Below are positions 1 through 11,669 of a DNA stretch of 64,000 nt, in pieces. The notes under the pieces are model-generated. The model searched no databases and was not told the origin of the DNA. It saw only the letters and a list, made by a program, of their open reading frames with translations. The position numbers were made by a program, and so were the translations under genes. The DNA comes from Peromyscus leucopus (lineage: Eukaryota > Chordata > Mammalia > Rodentia > Cricetidae): positions 71,353,986 to 71,417,985 of the forward strand of contig NC_051086.1 of assembly GCF_004664715.2 (NCBI RefSeq), given 5' to 3'. Every line of letters begins with the position of its first letter. Within the stretch, counting starts at the first letter, position 1.

Positions 1-1784
1 TGCTTCCTTGAACCTTATGGAACTGCCCACCATGTGTTGTAGAAGGCTTTACCTCCTCGTTGGTGAGATCAAATGAAGGTAATCCCAGGTAAATGGAGAC
101 TGTTTAGACTACTACCTAGCCCAAGTCCATCAATCAACCAATATGTGCTGAGGCAAACTTGGCACTACCACATTTTATGATGGCAGACAGGATTTGAAGG
201 GACCCTCACAGAGCTAGGTGCCTCCTCTGAACCCTGGATTAGGCACAAACCACATCCAAACACCTATTTTCGCAGAGAGATCCTTTATTAAGTGAGGAAG
301 AAAAGTTAAGGGGCTGATTTCTGACTCAGACAGAAAAACAGCAGCAAATGACCTTGCAGGTGTGATTTTGTTAAGAGGAGGAAAAGGGGAATCTGTGTTA
401 GAATGGGCTAGGATGCCGTGGTATGTTTTGATTGGGCATGTTATTAATTAGATGAGCCAAAGGGGGCTTATTCCTCCCCCATTCCCCCCTTCTTTTTATT
501 CATTTTTTTGTGTCTTTTATATCATGCATCTCCATCCCACTCACTTCCCTGTTCCTTCATATCCACCCTCTGCTCTTGCAACCTCCCCCTACAAATAAAA
601 TTTAAGAGAAAAAAGGAAAAAACTCAATCTGGTCATGGAAGCTGTAATGTAATGTGACACAGTGAGTCACGCACTAAACCCTTTTATCCATGTATCTTTA
701 CTTGCAAGTGTCCATTGCAAAGAATCATGGTCTGGTTCGAGGCCTCTGGTTTCTGCTGCACTATGGATGCCGGGCCCTCACTGGGACTCCTCTTGGGTGT
801 CCTGTTGGTCCCCTGTGTTGCGGAAATCTGCAGCTTTGGGTCTGCAGGATCTGTCAAAGGGGGGCTTTTGATTGCTGGGCTTCAATACTTTGATAACTGG
901 ACCTTGGTAGTCGGCCTCAGGAATGAGTCTGGCAGAAGAATGTGTCCAAATAAGGGAATAGGCCTTGATGGCTTGCTTTAGGGATGTAGTCTATGGTTAC
1001 AAGGGAGAAGGCAGGAGAAAGAGGAGGGCCTACCAGCATCATGTTTGCCATGCTCAGCCTGGGAGAGCCCTTCAGGATTACCAAGAATTGTCACACAAGA
1101 CAATATATTTCACCACTCAGTTTCAACTCCAGAAGCTGGCAACAAATGATTCTTTTGAGACAATAGTAAACACAGACACACACACAAAAAAAAATGTTGC
1201 TTGTATATGAATGTAGACTTTCAAGAGATCACTGGTGGTTTGATCAAGTCCATAGAAATGTACTGAGCATGCACGTGAAGGATTCTAGAGTTGAAAGAAA
1301 CAAGTGAAGGAGAAAGTTAACTTATTAGATTTTGAAGAAGAGACTGACGTTTTGTAATTTCCATAGAAGTGTGGAGAAAAATAGGATCATGGAAGTCTGG
1401 GTCTTTCTTTAAAAAAAAAAAAAAGACAGCTCTTGGAAAGAACTGTCATCATCAAAGACCTATTATTTAGAACACTCTGTGGCCCCAGGTTTTGACATGT
1501 TTGTGGAAACCTGGGCTAACCTGTTGGGACACACTGCAGGATAGATGGGACTGGACTGTTCAAGATAAAATCAATCCATTTCCAGAAGCTTAGCATGCTT
1601 CTCGGGAAACAGTGTTTGAGATCTGCCTGGGCTATAGGAGCAAACTGCTGCTCAGGCTGAGCTTCCAGGTCCTGCCAACCTAGCGTCTGTGATCTCACTT
1701 TGTGCTGTTGCTACACTGTTTAGAAAAGGTGCTCACTCCCTTGGGTTCTAGGTAAGTTGACTTGATTAATTAGTTACTCTTGGG
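1..1784. other. Intergenic, no gene recognised
   Basis: No exon-like conserved coding stretch or RNA gene is recognisable on either strand. Open frames here are short and unlike any protein I know. The LPO gene would be expected further left, by comparison with human and mouse gene order, but no LPO exon is visible here. Confidence 0.5.
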
Positions 1785-2190
1785 TAGTTGTGACCAAAAT
1801 ACCTGGAGAAATGTTTTCCTCATTGTTTCAGAGTTTTCACCCAGTTGTGTGTGTATGTGTGTGTGTGTGTGTCTGTCTGTCTGTCTGTCTGTCTATGTGT
1901 GGCAGAACACCTCACATAATGGTGTCAAATGAACAGACTAGAGCAGTAACAGGAATGGGTCAGGGCACCACACTGTGGTTCCCAAGGACACATCCTCAGT
2001 GACCTACTTCCTCCAACCAAGCCCTGTCTCCCAATATCCCAATATCCTGTTTATAATTTGAATCCATTGATGAATTAAACCATTCATTAGGTCAGAGTCC
2101 TCATGATCTAATCATTTTTTGACACGTACTGACAGACATGATGAACGGGGGCTTTGCTAATCAAGGCATTGCCCAACCCAATCGAGTTGA
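1785..2190. repeat. Diverged dispersed rodent repeat, interrupted by a microsatellite
   Basis: The stretch begins with a 'gaccaaaatacctggagaaa'-like segment. It continues with a part reading like 'aggacacatcctcagtgacctacttcctccaacca' and 'gatgaattaaaccattcattaggtcagagtcctcatgat' (spread over 1985-2115), which I recognise as a common interspersed rodent repeat. Family name not certain. Related fragments appear near 47.3-47.7 and 50.0-50.2 kb. Confidence 0.45.
1845..1894. repeat. (TG)n/(TCTG)n microsatellite
   Basis: About 13 TG units followed by about six TCTG units, read directly from the sequence. Confidence 0.9.
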
Positions 2191-3184
2191 AAATCAAGAT
2201 TAATCTTTAGACAGGGGTTTAACACCTCTCCCATCTACTTTTTCCTGGAGTCATTCCCCCAAAATATACTTGTAATAGGGCTGTTGCTGTCTCTGCAGAT
2301 CTGCTTTTCCAATGCCGAGCTTGCTGATTGCTAACCACACAGACCTGCATCCACGTCAGGCACGTGCTTGTCTGACAGCAGTTACCTGGCCAAGGTGTCC
2401 AAGAGGTTCCATTCTGTTTATTCTGTGAAATCAATTCTCCAAGGAGCCCTGATTCCTAGATAGTGGAGAATGGATCTGGAACTCAAGGTCTGGGCACTGG
2501 AGTGTACTCATGTCTACTGGCAAATGACTGCTTCTGAGCTTTCTCTGGACAGGGCTAGGAAGTACCCACATGTATGCCAACTTGCCCGTTTATATACACA
2601 TAGCTATACTTAACCATATTGTGCTCTGGACCTGTCTTTAGACAAACTTTAGAAAATGCCACGAGTTTTGTTTCTAATCCCATTTAAGCCAGCATCTCTG
2701 AGTCCATTCTTGCCTCCCCTCCTTACCTTGTTTGGAACATCTCTTTTGAGGACTGAGAAATGAGTGTCATTAGCTACTACATATGTACTTGTTTTTCAAC
2801 CCTGCTATGCATATAAAGTAATTCCAAAATTGCTAACCTAACTCTGCTGAGAAAAATATATTAACTAGAGTTCAATGTTGGCAGGCAATTTGTTTTGTGT
2901 TTAGTCTGCAGCTTTCTGTCAAAACACTGTTCCAAAGTTACTCACTCGGTTCCTATTTTCCTTACTCCTTTCGGTGGGTTTATGATTCGTTTGTAGCATG
3001 CACCGTCTGTCATAGTTGGCATTCTATTGTAAGTACCTCTCAATGCCTGCTAATAGCCAAAAATTTACATGCAATAGAATTCATTCCCTGTGGTGGGACC
3101 CTGGGGAGGTGATTAGGGTCTAAAAATTCACTCAGTTGTAACAGAACTCCTTTTCGGAGTTGTTTTTGTAACTCCTTTAGGTTG
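2191..3184. other. Intergenic, nothing recognised
   Basis: No gene, RNA gene or clear repeat recognised. Composition is ordinary and AT-leaning. Confidence 0.4.
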
Positions 3185-3560
3185 TAAGAAACACAATGAT
3201 TTGTATCCCATCACCACAGATCCATATAAAACAGTCCTATTATTTCCAAATCTCCTCACACTGTCCCTTTATAGCCAATCCCTACGACTCAACTCAATCC
3301 CAGGAGCCACTGACCCACGTTGCCCATCTCTGTATTCTTTTGCAAGAATGTTATATTAAAAACCATTGTGCGCATGTAATCTTTCGTGCCTTTTAGAAAT
3401 TCGCAATCATTTAGATCCACCCATGGGGTTTGGTGCATTGGCCCTTTGTTTATTATGGATTAGTGTTCCTAGTAGATGTAATACGATTTCTTTAAGCATT
3501 TACATATTGATGGGCATCAGAGCTGGTTCTCCATTTTACTTTCATGAATCAAGTTTCTAT
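3185..3560. mobile_element. Ancient L1-type 3' region fragment
   Basis: The text resembles the 3' part of old mammalian L1 elements: a 'catcaccacagatcc' segment, then 'cccacgttgcccat', then 'tattatggattagtgttcc' and a 'gatgggcatcagagctggttctcc' region (positions 3210-3530). Similarity is remembered and diverged, so assignment is tentative. Confidence 0.4.
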
Positions 3561-3654
3561 GTACATTCACAGACATTGCCATTTCTCTTGAGCAGGTAGA
3601 GTGGGGAACTAGTTCATATGGCATGTAAGTGTCTTACTTTCTATAAAATCTCCA

Positions 3655-3846
3655 GAGCCTAGAGAGGTGGCTCAGTGGGTAAGGACATGAACTGCTCTTC
3701 TAGAGGACTGGGGATCAGATCCCAGCACCCATGCTGTGTGGCTCACACGCACCTGTAACTCCTAGTTTCATAGCAGAGGACCTGATGCCCACTTCTGGCC
3801 CCCTCACACACATACATATATTAAAAATAAAATAAGTCTTTTTTAA
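3655..3846 (+). mobile_element. B2/B3 SINE
   Basis: A tRNA-derived head ('gagaggtggctcagtgggta'), the 'actgctcttctagagga' box B region, a 'gcccacttctggcc' middle and an A/T-rich tail are all present. Confidence 0.85.
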
Positions 3847-4238
3847 AAAACAACTTAATTTCCAGTTTTCCAAAGAGGCTGTCTTCTTTAGCATTGACCA
3901 GTGCTTGTGAGAGTTCCGCTATCATCAGCATTTACTCTTGTCTATCTTCCAAATTTTGGTCATTAATATGCATGTAGTGGCATTCTAGTATTTTCTAAAG
4001 CATCTACATAACTCATTTAATGAAATGAATTCACTTTAAACAATGCAAAAAAAAAGAAGAAAGAAACATTGGTTCATATAGGCACACACTTACAAATTGC
4101 AAAATGGACACAAATCTTAGCATAGTCTTGACTGCTGGTTATGGCCTGATTCTAAAATAGTCACACAATGCCTCCTATTAATGATCATGACTCATAGGTT
4201 TTCTGAGATATTAATCAGAATTTACAGAATAATTTCTT

Positions 4239-4242
<4 letters not shown>

Positions 4243-4289
<47 letters not shown>

Positions 4290-4290
4290 G
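4243..4290. repeat. (CT)n microsatellite
   Basis: A near-perfect CT run directly abuts the next B1 element. Confidence 0.9.
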
Positions 4291-4439
4291 TTTTGTTTTT
4301 TGAGACAGGGTTTCTCTGTGTAGCTTTGCACCTTTCCTGGAACTTGCTTTGAGACCAGGCTGGCCTCGAACTCACAGAGATCCACCTGCCTCTGCCTCCC
4401 GAGTGCTGGGATTAAAGGCGTGCGCCACCACCGCCCGGC
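4291..4439 (-). mobile_element. B1 SINE
   Basis: Reverse-complement B1: 'tttgagacagggtttctctg' at the left, 'gggattaaaggcgtgcgcca' at the right. Full length and little diverged. Confidence 0.92.
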
Positions 4440-4561
4440 AGAATAATTTCTTATACATTAGCTGAAGTCTACAACCTAAAAAACTTAAGCAAAGTTGCCT
4501 CTACGTGACAGGACTTTACACTGCAAATCTGCTCCATCTGATCTAAAGTGGAAAATGAGTG

Positions 4562-4747
4562 GCTCCAGGTGCAGTCATGTAAGCTTTAACCCCAACACTT
4601 GGGAGGCTGAGGCACGCAGCTCTTCATAAATTTGAGGTCAGCCTGGTCTACATGGAGAGTTCCAGGCCAGCCAGTGCTACACAGTGAGACTAGGCCTCAA
4701 AAATCTATAAATAAATGAATGAATGAATGAATAAATAAATAAATGAA
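4562..4747 (+). mobile_element. B1 SINE with AATG/AATA tail
   Basis: Diverged B1 (caggtgcagtcatgtaagctt ... gcctggtctacatggagagt), followed by a simple (AATG)n/(AATA)n tail up to about 4747. Confidence 0.8.
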
Positions 4748-4863
4748 AAGAATGAGAGAAAAAAGCAAATTATGTTTATGTGTGAGCATTAAAGGTGTTA
4801 GCTTTTTAGATTTAAATTATCCTACAAGTTGTTGAGTGTGACTACGATTTGGTTTTTGTTTCT

Positions 4864-5010
4864 TGTTTTTTGAGACAGGGTTTCTCTGTGTAGTTTTGGT
4901 GCCTGTCCTGGATCTCACTCTGTAGACCAGGCTGGCCTGGAACTCACAGAGATCCACCTGCCTCTGCCTCCCTAGTGCTGGGATTAAAGACGTGTGCCAC
5001 TGCTGCCCAG
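4864..5010 (-). mobile_element. B1 SINE
   Basis: Reverse-complement B1, full length, from 'gttttttgagacagggtttc' to 'cgtgtgccactgctgccca'. Confidence 0.9.
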
Positions 5011-5662
5011 TGAGTGTGACTACTATTATAATTGAGGTGCAGCCTGAGTTTAAAGTGGCTGAGAAATCCATGTCTCTGTCGAATTCTCTATAGTGTCTGG
5101 TTTTCTTCAGTTGTTGGCAATTCTTCCTATTGCCCTTGACAGGTGGTCTTCTTGAGAGACTTAACATCTGTAATCTTAAAAGATGCAGACAGAGGTCCTC
5201 CAGCATTATGAGTAAGGGCATCCTCCCCCTGGGACCCAAGGACAAAAGGCCCCACACAGTCCGCTGCTTCCCTCACACACCGGCATCCCTGGTGTCCTGC
5301 TTTCTATACTCCTCAGTTTCAAGTTAAAGTGACTGAGGCCACTGTTCTACAGCAGGACAGGATATCTCCATCCAGTTTTCTTTCAGCGGTGTTTCTGTTT
5401 CCTGGGACGGGAATTTTCCTTCTTTCTTCATTCCCACTCAGGAGTCTGATCTCAGAGAGCAGGGGAAGAACGTGCCTCTCGGCTGGCCAGGCCTCCTCTG
5501 AGTCCATGTGGCCCCTGTGTGTGTGTCCTTCCCTGTTGTAGACAGCTGCTCAACCTAGTGACCAGTGAAGCCATCCTCTGCCCCAGCACTCCTCATCTCC
5601 ATTTCCGCTGTGTCCAGATCCACTTTTACTGTCTTTTTAATATTTAATTTCCTCATGATTAG
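5011..5662. other. Intergenic, nothing recognised
   Basis: Apparently single-copy sequence with two overlapping open frames of 60-70 codons on opposite strands near 5319-5541. Neither resembles a known protein or has a supporting start context. Confidence 0.4.
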
Positions 5663-6007
5663 TGTAGACAGACTTTCTTTTCTGCTGCCAGCTCCAAATA
5701 ATGACACGGAGACTTCTTATTAATTATGAAAGCTTGGCCTTTAGCTAAGGTTTCTCTCAACTAGCTCTTATAACTTAAATTAATTCATTTATGTTAATCT
5801 ACATTCTATCATGTGGAGTCACCTTTCTTTCATCTTGCACCTCTTGTTTCCTCTCCGTCTGAATGGTGACTCCACCCTTCTTCTTCCCAGAGTCCTCTCT
5901 GTCCCCAGAAGCCCCCTCCAACCTCTGACTAGCTATTGACTGTTCAGGTTTTTTTTATTACACTAATCACAGCAATACATTTTCACACAGTGTACAGATA
6001 TCCCACA
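5663..6007 (-). repeat. 3' LTR of the mys-like element
   Basis: 345 bp with TG...CA ends. It contains the 'taattatgaaagcttggcct' segment also present in the right-hand LTR. The flank immediately left of it reads gattag (5657-5662). Confidence 0.78.
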
Positions 6008-6020
6008 TTTCCCCCTCTTT
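6008..6020 (-). other. Polypurine tract of the endogenous retrovirus
   Basis: On the minus strand AAAGAGGGGGAAA lies immediately 5' of the 3' LTR. This is the expected position of the plus-strand primer in an LTR retroelement. Confidence 0.7.
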
Positions 6021-7196
6021 GTCTAAATAAAAAGGAAAAGTCTTAATTCTAATGTAGTAAAATTATGTATAATAAGAACAGTTACCAAGTAAGAATTACA
6101 TTCACCATGTCTAGTCCATTTGTATTGGTCAAATTTGAAGAAATTACTCTATTATCTCTATCTTATCTTGAGAGCCCAGTTTTATACCTAAACTATTTTC
6201 TATCATAACTTGTATTACTATCCTAAAAATATTTTGTTAGACCTTAAAAGATCTTCTTAGATAAACAACTTAAACTTTTATGTTTCTGAATCTTACAAAC
6301 TTTACATCTGTTATGTATGTTTCTTTTCTGAATTTAGTAAGAAGGAAAACTGTAAAACTATAACTATCTCATCTTCAACCCCATCAAAGACCCAAGAAGG
6401 ATATAATATTACCTGAGTAAACAGTTAAGTACAGAGCAAGCAACTGCCAAAGCTATAGAAATGAAAGAAACAGCTGGCTGCCTGGATAGTCACCCAAGTT
6501 TCCTCTGCGATGTTGGGGCATCCATCTTAGGCTTACAGGCCTAGAATATCTGACAGACCTTTGTGAAGCAGGAAATTTCTGAAGGACTGTCCTACTTTGT
6601 CTTGGCAAAGTTTGGCAGTCCCCTTCTTTTGTGTTCTGTTGTCCAATTTGGACAGCATATTATAAATAGTCAAGGCAAGGGCAGTTTCTTCTCCAGTGGT
6701 TAACTTTGCTACTATAAAAGCAAACTCCATATGGGGGTTCTTTGATGCTCATCTTTTTTTTAAGTAAATTGGTGCTGCCAGGAGCACACGTGTCTTACTG
6801 TCATGAAACACCTTAGCTTATTAAAACATCTCCAATGCCATATTCTGTAGATCTCTGAAGTGTTTAAGGACCACTTGTCTATCTAAAATATATGTGTTTG
6901 ACCTTGAAAAAATACCTAACGTGGCCACAAATTTGATTGTTAGATAACTAACTACTAACCTTGTATTTCTTAATTATCCTAAATAGTTTGTATTAATAAC
7001 TTTCAAGGACTAGAAATTTACATTACATTGTTAAATGAGCTACATAGGTACAATACTTTAAACAAAAGTAGAACATATATATAAAATAACCTTAAATTTG
7101 TATCAATAAAAAAATCTATACCAGTGTAAAATATTTGAGATTAATGCTGCCTTTTAGTTTAAAGTAGATTTAATAATCTACCCTTTTATCCTGTCA

Positions 7197-7232
7197 CATT
7201 TCTTTCTTCCTTCCTTCCTTTCTTTTTCTTTT

Positions 7233-7316
<84 letters not shown>
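7197..7316. repeat. (TTTC)n/(CT)n microsatellite
   Basis: A long imperfect run of TTCC, TTTC and CT units inside the internal region of the retroviral element. The repetitive Lys/Glu/Arg open frame on the minus strand here is an artefact of the repeat. Confidence 0.9.
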
Positions 7317-7317
<1 letters not shown>

Positions 7318-8710
7318 AATGCTGAATGCTGTTTATTGAAGGAGGGAAGATGTCTTACATACAGGCTAACAGCACAATGAGAGAAGCCCAGAGGGCAGAA
7401 GTTTGCTAACGATGTTTTACAATCTTGCATCTAAGCTGTTAACACCCATTATGCAGTTATCCTGTCATTTTTATATCCCCTTTTTATCTTTTCAGAAAGA
7501 GATCCCTGAACCTAACCTCCCTTGCTTATTTTCCCCTGTTGTTATGTTTTTTATTTTCTATAGTGGCTGCTCCTCAAGCAACGGCTGTCCTAGTCAGAGA
7601 CCGCAGCTCCTCTGCTACCAACAGCAGTTTGGCCACAAGGGCCGCAGCCTGAGGGGATTCTATTCCTTCAGGCATCGACTCTTTCAGAGATACTAAGGGA
7701 AACTTTATCTGAATCTAAAGAACTCACAATCCGATGGTTTAGGTGGAATTCTGTTTGCTCAGAGAGGCTGAATGGTTAGTAGCTAACCTTCCCCCTTTGC
7801 TGGTGTCTACCCAAAAACCCAGAGTTCTTCTCTCAGCCCCCACTTAAAAACCTTTGCTCCTCAGGGTTCCTCCCTGCCACTTCCTGTCAGCTAGTTGCTG
7901 GCTCAGCCTCCTGCTTGAAAGTTAATTTTATTTAATCAAACACATCTTTGAATTGTTAACAAAAGCAGTAGGAAAAAATGCAACACACTTTAAAATAATA
8001 TTCCCCAACAGTCCTCCCTGTCCATGACCAGTAACAATTTGTAACCAACCCCCCTAAATGATAACAAACATTCATAACCCATTGAACAACCGAAAACCAC
8101 CCACCCCACCTCTTGGGAATGTGGGAGTCAAATTCTTAAAATTACTTCTTGTCGTCTGGGGGTGACGACATCTTTAGGGGACCCTGAGAAATTTGGGAAA
8201 ATGGTCAAGTCCTGGGAGAGCTAGCTGTATCATTTTCTTGTTTAGTCTCTATGTGATGGGAAAGTGTAGAGCTTATCTGAAGTCTTGAAGTCTGTGAGGC
8301 TGGACCATCTCAGCTAGCAGCTTTGAAGTTGTTCTGGATACAGAATTTTGAGGAAACTGCAACAGAGGTGATCTGAGGGGCTAGACCACCTAGGCTACTT
8401 GTCTCTATTGGTGTCTGTGTCTGGTCTTTTTACTGAAAACACAAACTTTTAAAGGTAGCATATATATCTGTATTAACACAAGTATGGAATGTGTGGTGTG
8501 CACAAGTCAGCTAAAGATGACTTTTTGTTTTATGTTTGAGCAGGGAAAAGGCATCTGTCAACTTTATAAATCTGCTTGGACTGCATAACCAAACTGTAAT
8601 ATAAATCTCTATCCATCCATATGAAAGGATGACATATAGTAATAAATCATGAGGACTACCTGTAGCCAACAGGATTTATCATGTCCCATCCAATCTCAGA
8701 AATGTTCCCA

Positions 8711-8826
8711 TGTAAAGGGATCAGCATATACATCTTCTGTCTTGTAGGCTTTTTTGGATTTTTCCCTCTGTAAAGGGATCAGCATATACATCTCCTGTCT
8801 TGTAGGCTTTTTTGGATTTTTCCCTC
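8711..8826. repeat. 58-bp tandem duplication
   Basis: Two adjacent 58-bp copies, 8711-8768 and 8769-8826, each beginning 'tgtaaagggatcagcatata', with very few mismatches. Confidence 0.9.
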
Positions 8827-8873
8827 ATGTCTGCAGCCAATATCCTCAGGAAGTCTCCCCTGATCAAATCTGG

Positions 8874-8905
<32 letters not shown>

Positions 8906-8926
8906 ATTATTATTATTATTATTATT
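8874..8926. repeat. (TTG)n/(TTA)n microsatellite
   Basis: About ten TTG units followed by about seven ATT units, abutting the 3' side of a minus-strand B1. It is probably the expanded A-rich tail of that SINE. Confidence 0.9.
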
Positions 8927-8927
8927 G

Positions 8928-9075
8928 ACTTTTCAAGACAGGGTTTTTCTGTGTAATTTTGGTGCCTATCCTGGATCTCGCTCTGTAGACCAGGCTGGCC
9001 TCGAACTCACAGAGATCTGCCTGGCTCTGTCTCCCAAGTGCTGGGATTAAAGGCATGTGCCACCACTGCCTGGCT
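8928..9075 (-). mobile_element. B1 SINE
   Basis: Full-length reverse B1 inserted in the internal region of the retroviral element, so it is younger than that element. Confidence 0.9.
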
Positions 9076-9727
9076 GGTCTTTATTAATTTTGAAGAGAAC
9101 AATAACTTTTTGTTTCCTGTGGAAAGAAAGGCATAACCCCTCCCCCAACACAACACATTTTCTGACTTCCATTTTGAAGTTAGTTTCCATAATCCAATGT
9201 CTCTTAACAGCTATTGTTTTTTGTACATTAGCATTTAAAAATTCAAAGTCAACAAAGCACCATACAGGATCCAGATGACCTGTGTATTTCCCAACTTATG
9301 TGGCTTGTTATTTGTATTACTTTACTCTCTCGTTAAAGACTTTATTATTTTTGAACTATTTTTTTTTCTATGACTGTACCCATTTTCTTTTCTTTCTTCA
9401 GCACCGAAACACATTTTAAACATACCGTACCTTTTTAGAGGTTTTCTGTGTCTGGACCTGGTTTGACTAAGCACCTGCAGCATTCTCTGACCGAGTGAGA
9501 CAAATCTTAAGTTGCCACATCAGCCGCCGTATGGCTCTACTTAGCACGTGGTGCTGGTGCATGGTGCTGATGACTGGCTCCAGCCCAGAGGTAAGGGACA
9601 GGAGCCACATCTCCACATGCCTTTGAGCACTGGCCAGTCTGAGGGACTGCAGGACTAGGAACCCACATCCAGCTCCCTGTCCAGACCTTTTCTTAGCTTT
9701 CTCAGGTCCTAGGTTTGGATATTCGAG

Positions 9728-9745
9728 CCCCCACATTGGATACCA
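9728..9745 (-). other. Primer binding site, tRNA-Lys type, mutated
   Basis: Minus strand TGGTATCCAATGTGGGGG begins 2 nt downstream of the 5' LTR. It is a few substitutions away from the tRNA-Lys(1,2) primer binding site common in class II retroviruses (TGGCGCCCAACGTGGGGC). Confidence 0.65.
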
Positions 9746-9747
9746 TA

Positions 9748-9862
9748 TGTAGACTTTCTTTTCCGCTGCCAGCACCATATAACGACACATAAACTTCTTA
9801 TTAATTATGAAAGCTTGGCCTTTAGCTTAGCCTTGTCTCAACTAGTGTACAAATATCCCACA
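9748..9862 (-). repeat. 5' LTR of the mys-like element, internally deleted
   Basis: 115 bp that joins the two ends of the LTR (TGTAGAC... and ...TATCCCACA). It lacks about 230 bp present in the other LTR. The sequence gattag recurs 3 nt to its right (9866-9871), matching the left flank. Confidence 0.72.
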
Positions 9863-9871
9863 ACTGATTAG

Positions 9872-10398
9872 TGACGTCTAGCATCTTCTGTGGGCCTGTT
9901 GCCACTCCCACGTCTCTGTTGAGCATATCACTCCAGCCCCAGACTTTCTGAGAAGAATTTAGCTCAGATTTCACGAGGGTCCCTCATGCACAAGGATTCG
10001 CTTCTCTCTTTCTGCTTTTCGGATTCTCTTTGTCTTTTGCTTTTTTGATTCTGATGTACCCACACACATGTATTCCTTTGATGAGACAGATGATGCATTT
10101 CAATCATTCCTCATAAGATCGTTGTATCCAAATGCTGCTCACAGTGCCAAGGTGAGTACAGGGATCTGTACTAAAGCCCAATGAATGCACAGGCAGTCTG
10201 CAGCTCAGTGACTCTTTTTCTGCTTTCATGAATTACATCCTCTGAGTCAGGTAAACTATAAAGTAACAACTGACGAGGGAGAAGAGAGACTTTCCTGGGC
10301 CTGTTCTCACATGGCTCATCTGGTAACTGGGGCTCAGGTGGGCATAGATTAAAGGAGGCAGGAGTCCAGAGGAGGATGGACTCATAGATTTGACTCAG
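9872..10398. other. Intergenic, nothing recognised
   Basis: No gene or clear repeat recognised. Confidence 0.4.
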
Positions 10399-10410
10399 AA
10401 CATACTTTTT

Positions 10411-10418
10411 TTTAACAT

Positions 10419-10469
<51 letters not shown>

Positions 10470-10626
10470 TTATGTATATAGTATTCTGCCTGCATGTTTC
10501 CCTGCAGGCGCCAGATCTCATTACAAGTGGTTGTGAGCCACCATGTGGTTGCTGGGAATTGAACTCAGGACCTCTGGAAGAGCAGTCAGTGCTCTTAACC
10601 ACTCTTGAGCCATCTCTCCAGCCCCT
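10411..10626 (-). mobile_element. B2 SINE with (ATTT)n tail
   Basis: Reverse-complement B2. The head 'gagccatctctccagccc' is at the right and an expanded ATTT tail at 10418-10471 is at the left. Confidence 0.92.
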
Positions 10627-10644
10627 AGAACATATTTTTTTGAA

Positions 10645-10815
10645 GCTTAAAAAAACCAGTTTACTGAGGTACAATTGGTGTACATTAAACTGCAGTGTTT
10701 AAAATGTGTGTAGATCGTACTAACACATTTTAACACGTGTGTACGCTGGTGAAATCCAGCACCACAATCAAGATAACAAATCCATCCTCCCCCAAAGTAC
10801 CTTTATAATTTCTCC
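10645..10815. mobile_element. Ancient L1-type 3' fragment
   Basis: The segment 'tttactgaggtacaattggt' ... 'gtttaaaatgtgtgtagatc' ... 'caccacaatcaagataacaa' resembles the 3' region of old mammalian L1 families. Confidence 0.45.
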
Positions 10816-11120
10816 CTCTTGACTCTTATACCCCCAGTTCACCCCAGGCAGACACACTCATCTGTTTGCTTTCTTTCTGTCTTTCTTTTTTTCTCTTCAA
10901 AGTCACCTGTTTATTTTTGAGATTATACAACACACATGCCAAACTTCTGTCCAACATCACAGGTAATCCTCCCACTTCTGTGCCAAACCAGAATGGCTCA
11001 GAGTTGACACTCATTGCGGTTTTTCCTAAAATGACACATGGCTTGGAGAAACCTTTTAGTTCAGAAACACTTGCACAAAATGACCCCCCACACCCTCCTG
11101 TATACGTTTCATTGTTGTTT

Positions 11121-11272
11121 TGTATTTGTGAGACAGGGTTTCTCTGTGTAGCCCTGGCTGTCCTGGAACTCACTATGTAGACCAGGCTGGCCTTGAACTC
11201 ATGGAGATCCACCTGCCTCTGCCTCTCAAATGCTGGGATTAAAAGTGTGTGCCGCTGCCACCACCACCAGGC
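11121..11272 (-). mobile_element. B1 SINE
   Basis: Full-length reverse B1 ('gagacagggtttctctgtgt' to 'ccaccaccaccaggc'). Confidence 0.9.
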
Positions 11273-11669
11273 TTCCTTTTCCTTTTCCTTTTTTTTTTTT
11301 TTTTAAAATGGAGGTTCTATAGTGTCACCAGCAGGCCTAAAAAAGCATGAGGTTGTTTGGACCTTCTGGACTTCATGAGAGTGACTCCTGACCACTTTAC
11401 ATTGAATGGCACGGCTCAGTAATGCCGCTTCACTGAGGGCTTGTGAAGCACGAAAGCATTAAAGATGCTTGCTTTGAAGATGACAGCAGTGGCCTCTTCT
11501 GTGCTCTAAATGCTGACCTTCTTAATGGCCTTGTCCTTGGACACAGGTCAGGTATAATCTATGCAGTGAATAGGCAGCATGTGGCTCTTTGGCTCAACCC
11601 ATTGTACCTTGTACCTTCTAGTTTGTTCTGTTGTTGTTTTGTTCTGTTTTTGTGATCTTGGAAGACAAG

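Larger units (their letters stand above)
5663..9862 (-). mobile_element. Decayed class II (ERVK/mys-like) endogenous retrovirus, 5' LTR deleted internally
   Basis: A minus-oriented LTR element. The left copy (3' LTR, 5663-6007) and the right copy (5' LTR, 9748-9862) share the same termini, TGTAGAC at the left and TATCCCACA at the right on the plus strand. A purine tract abuts the 3' LTR, and a tRNA-Lys-like primer binding site sits 2 nt inside the 5' LTR. The internal 3.7 kb is AT-rich, with no long open frame on either strand, and is interrupted by a CT microsatellite, a 58-bp duplication and a B1. No gag, pol or env remnant could be identified by eye. The 345-bp LTR length is close to what I recall for the mys elements of Peromyscus, so that family or a relative is likely. 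Confidence 0.75.

Noticed and set aside
7194..7430. Basic Lys/Arg/Glu-rich protein
   Set aside because: It is a translation of a TTTC/CT microsatellite.
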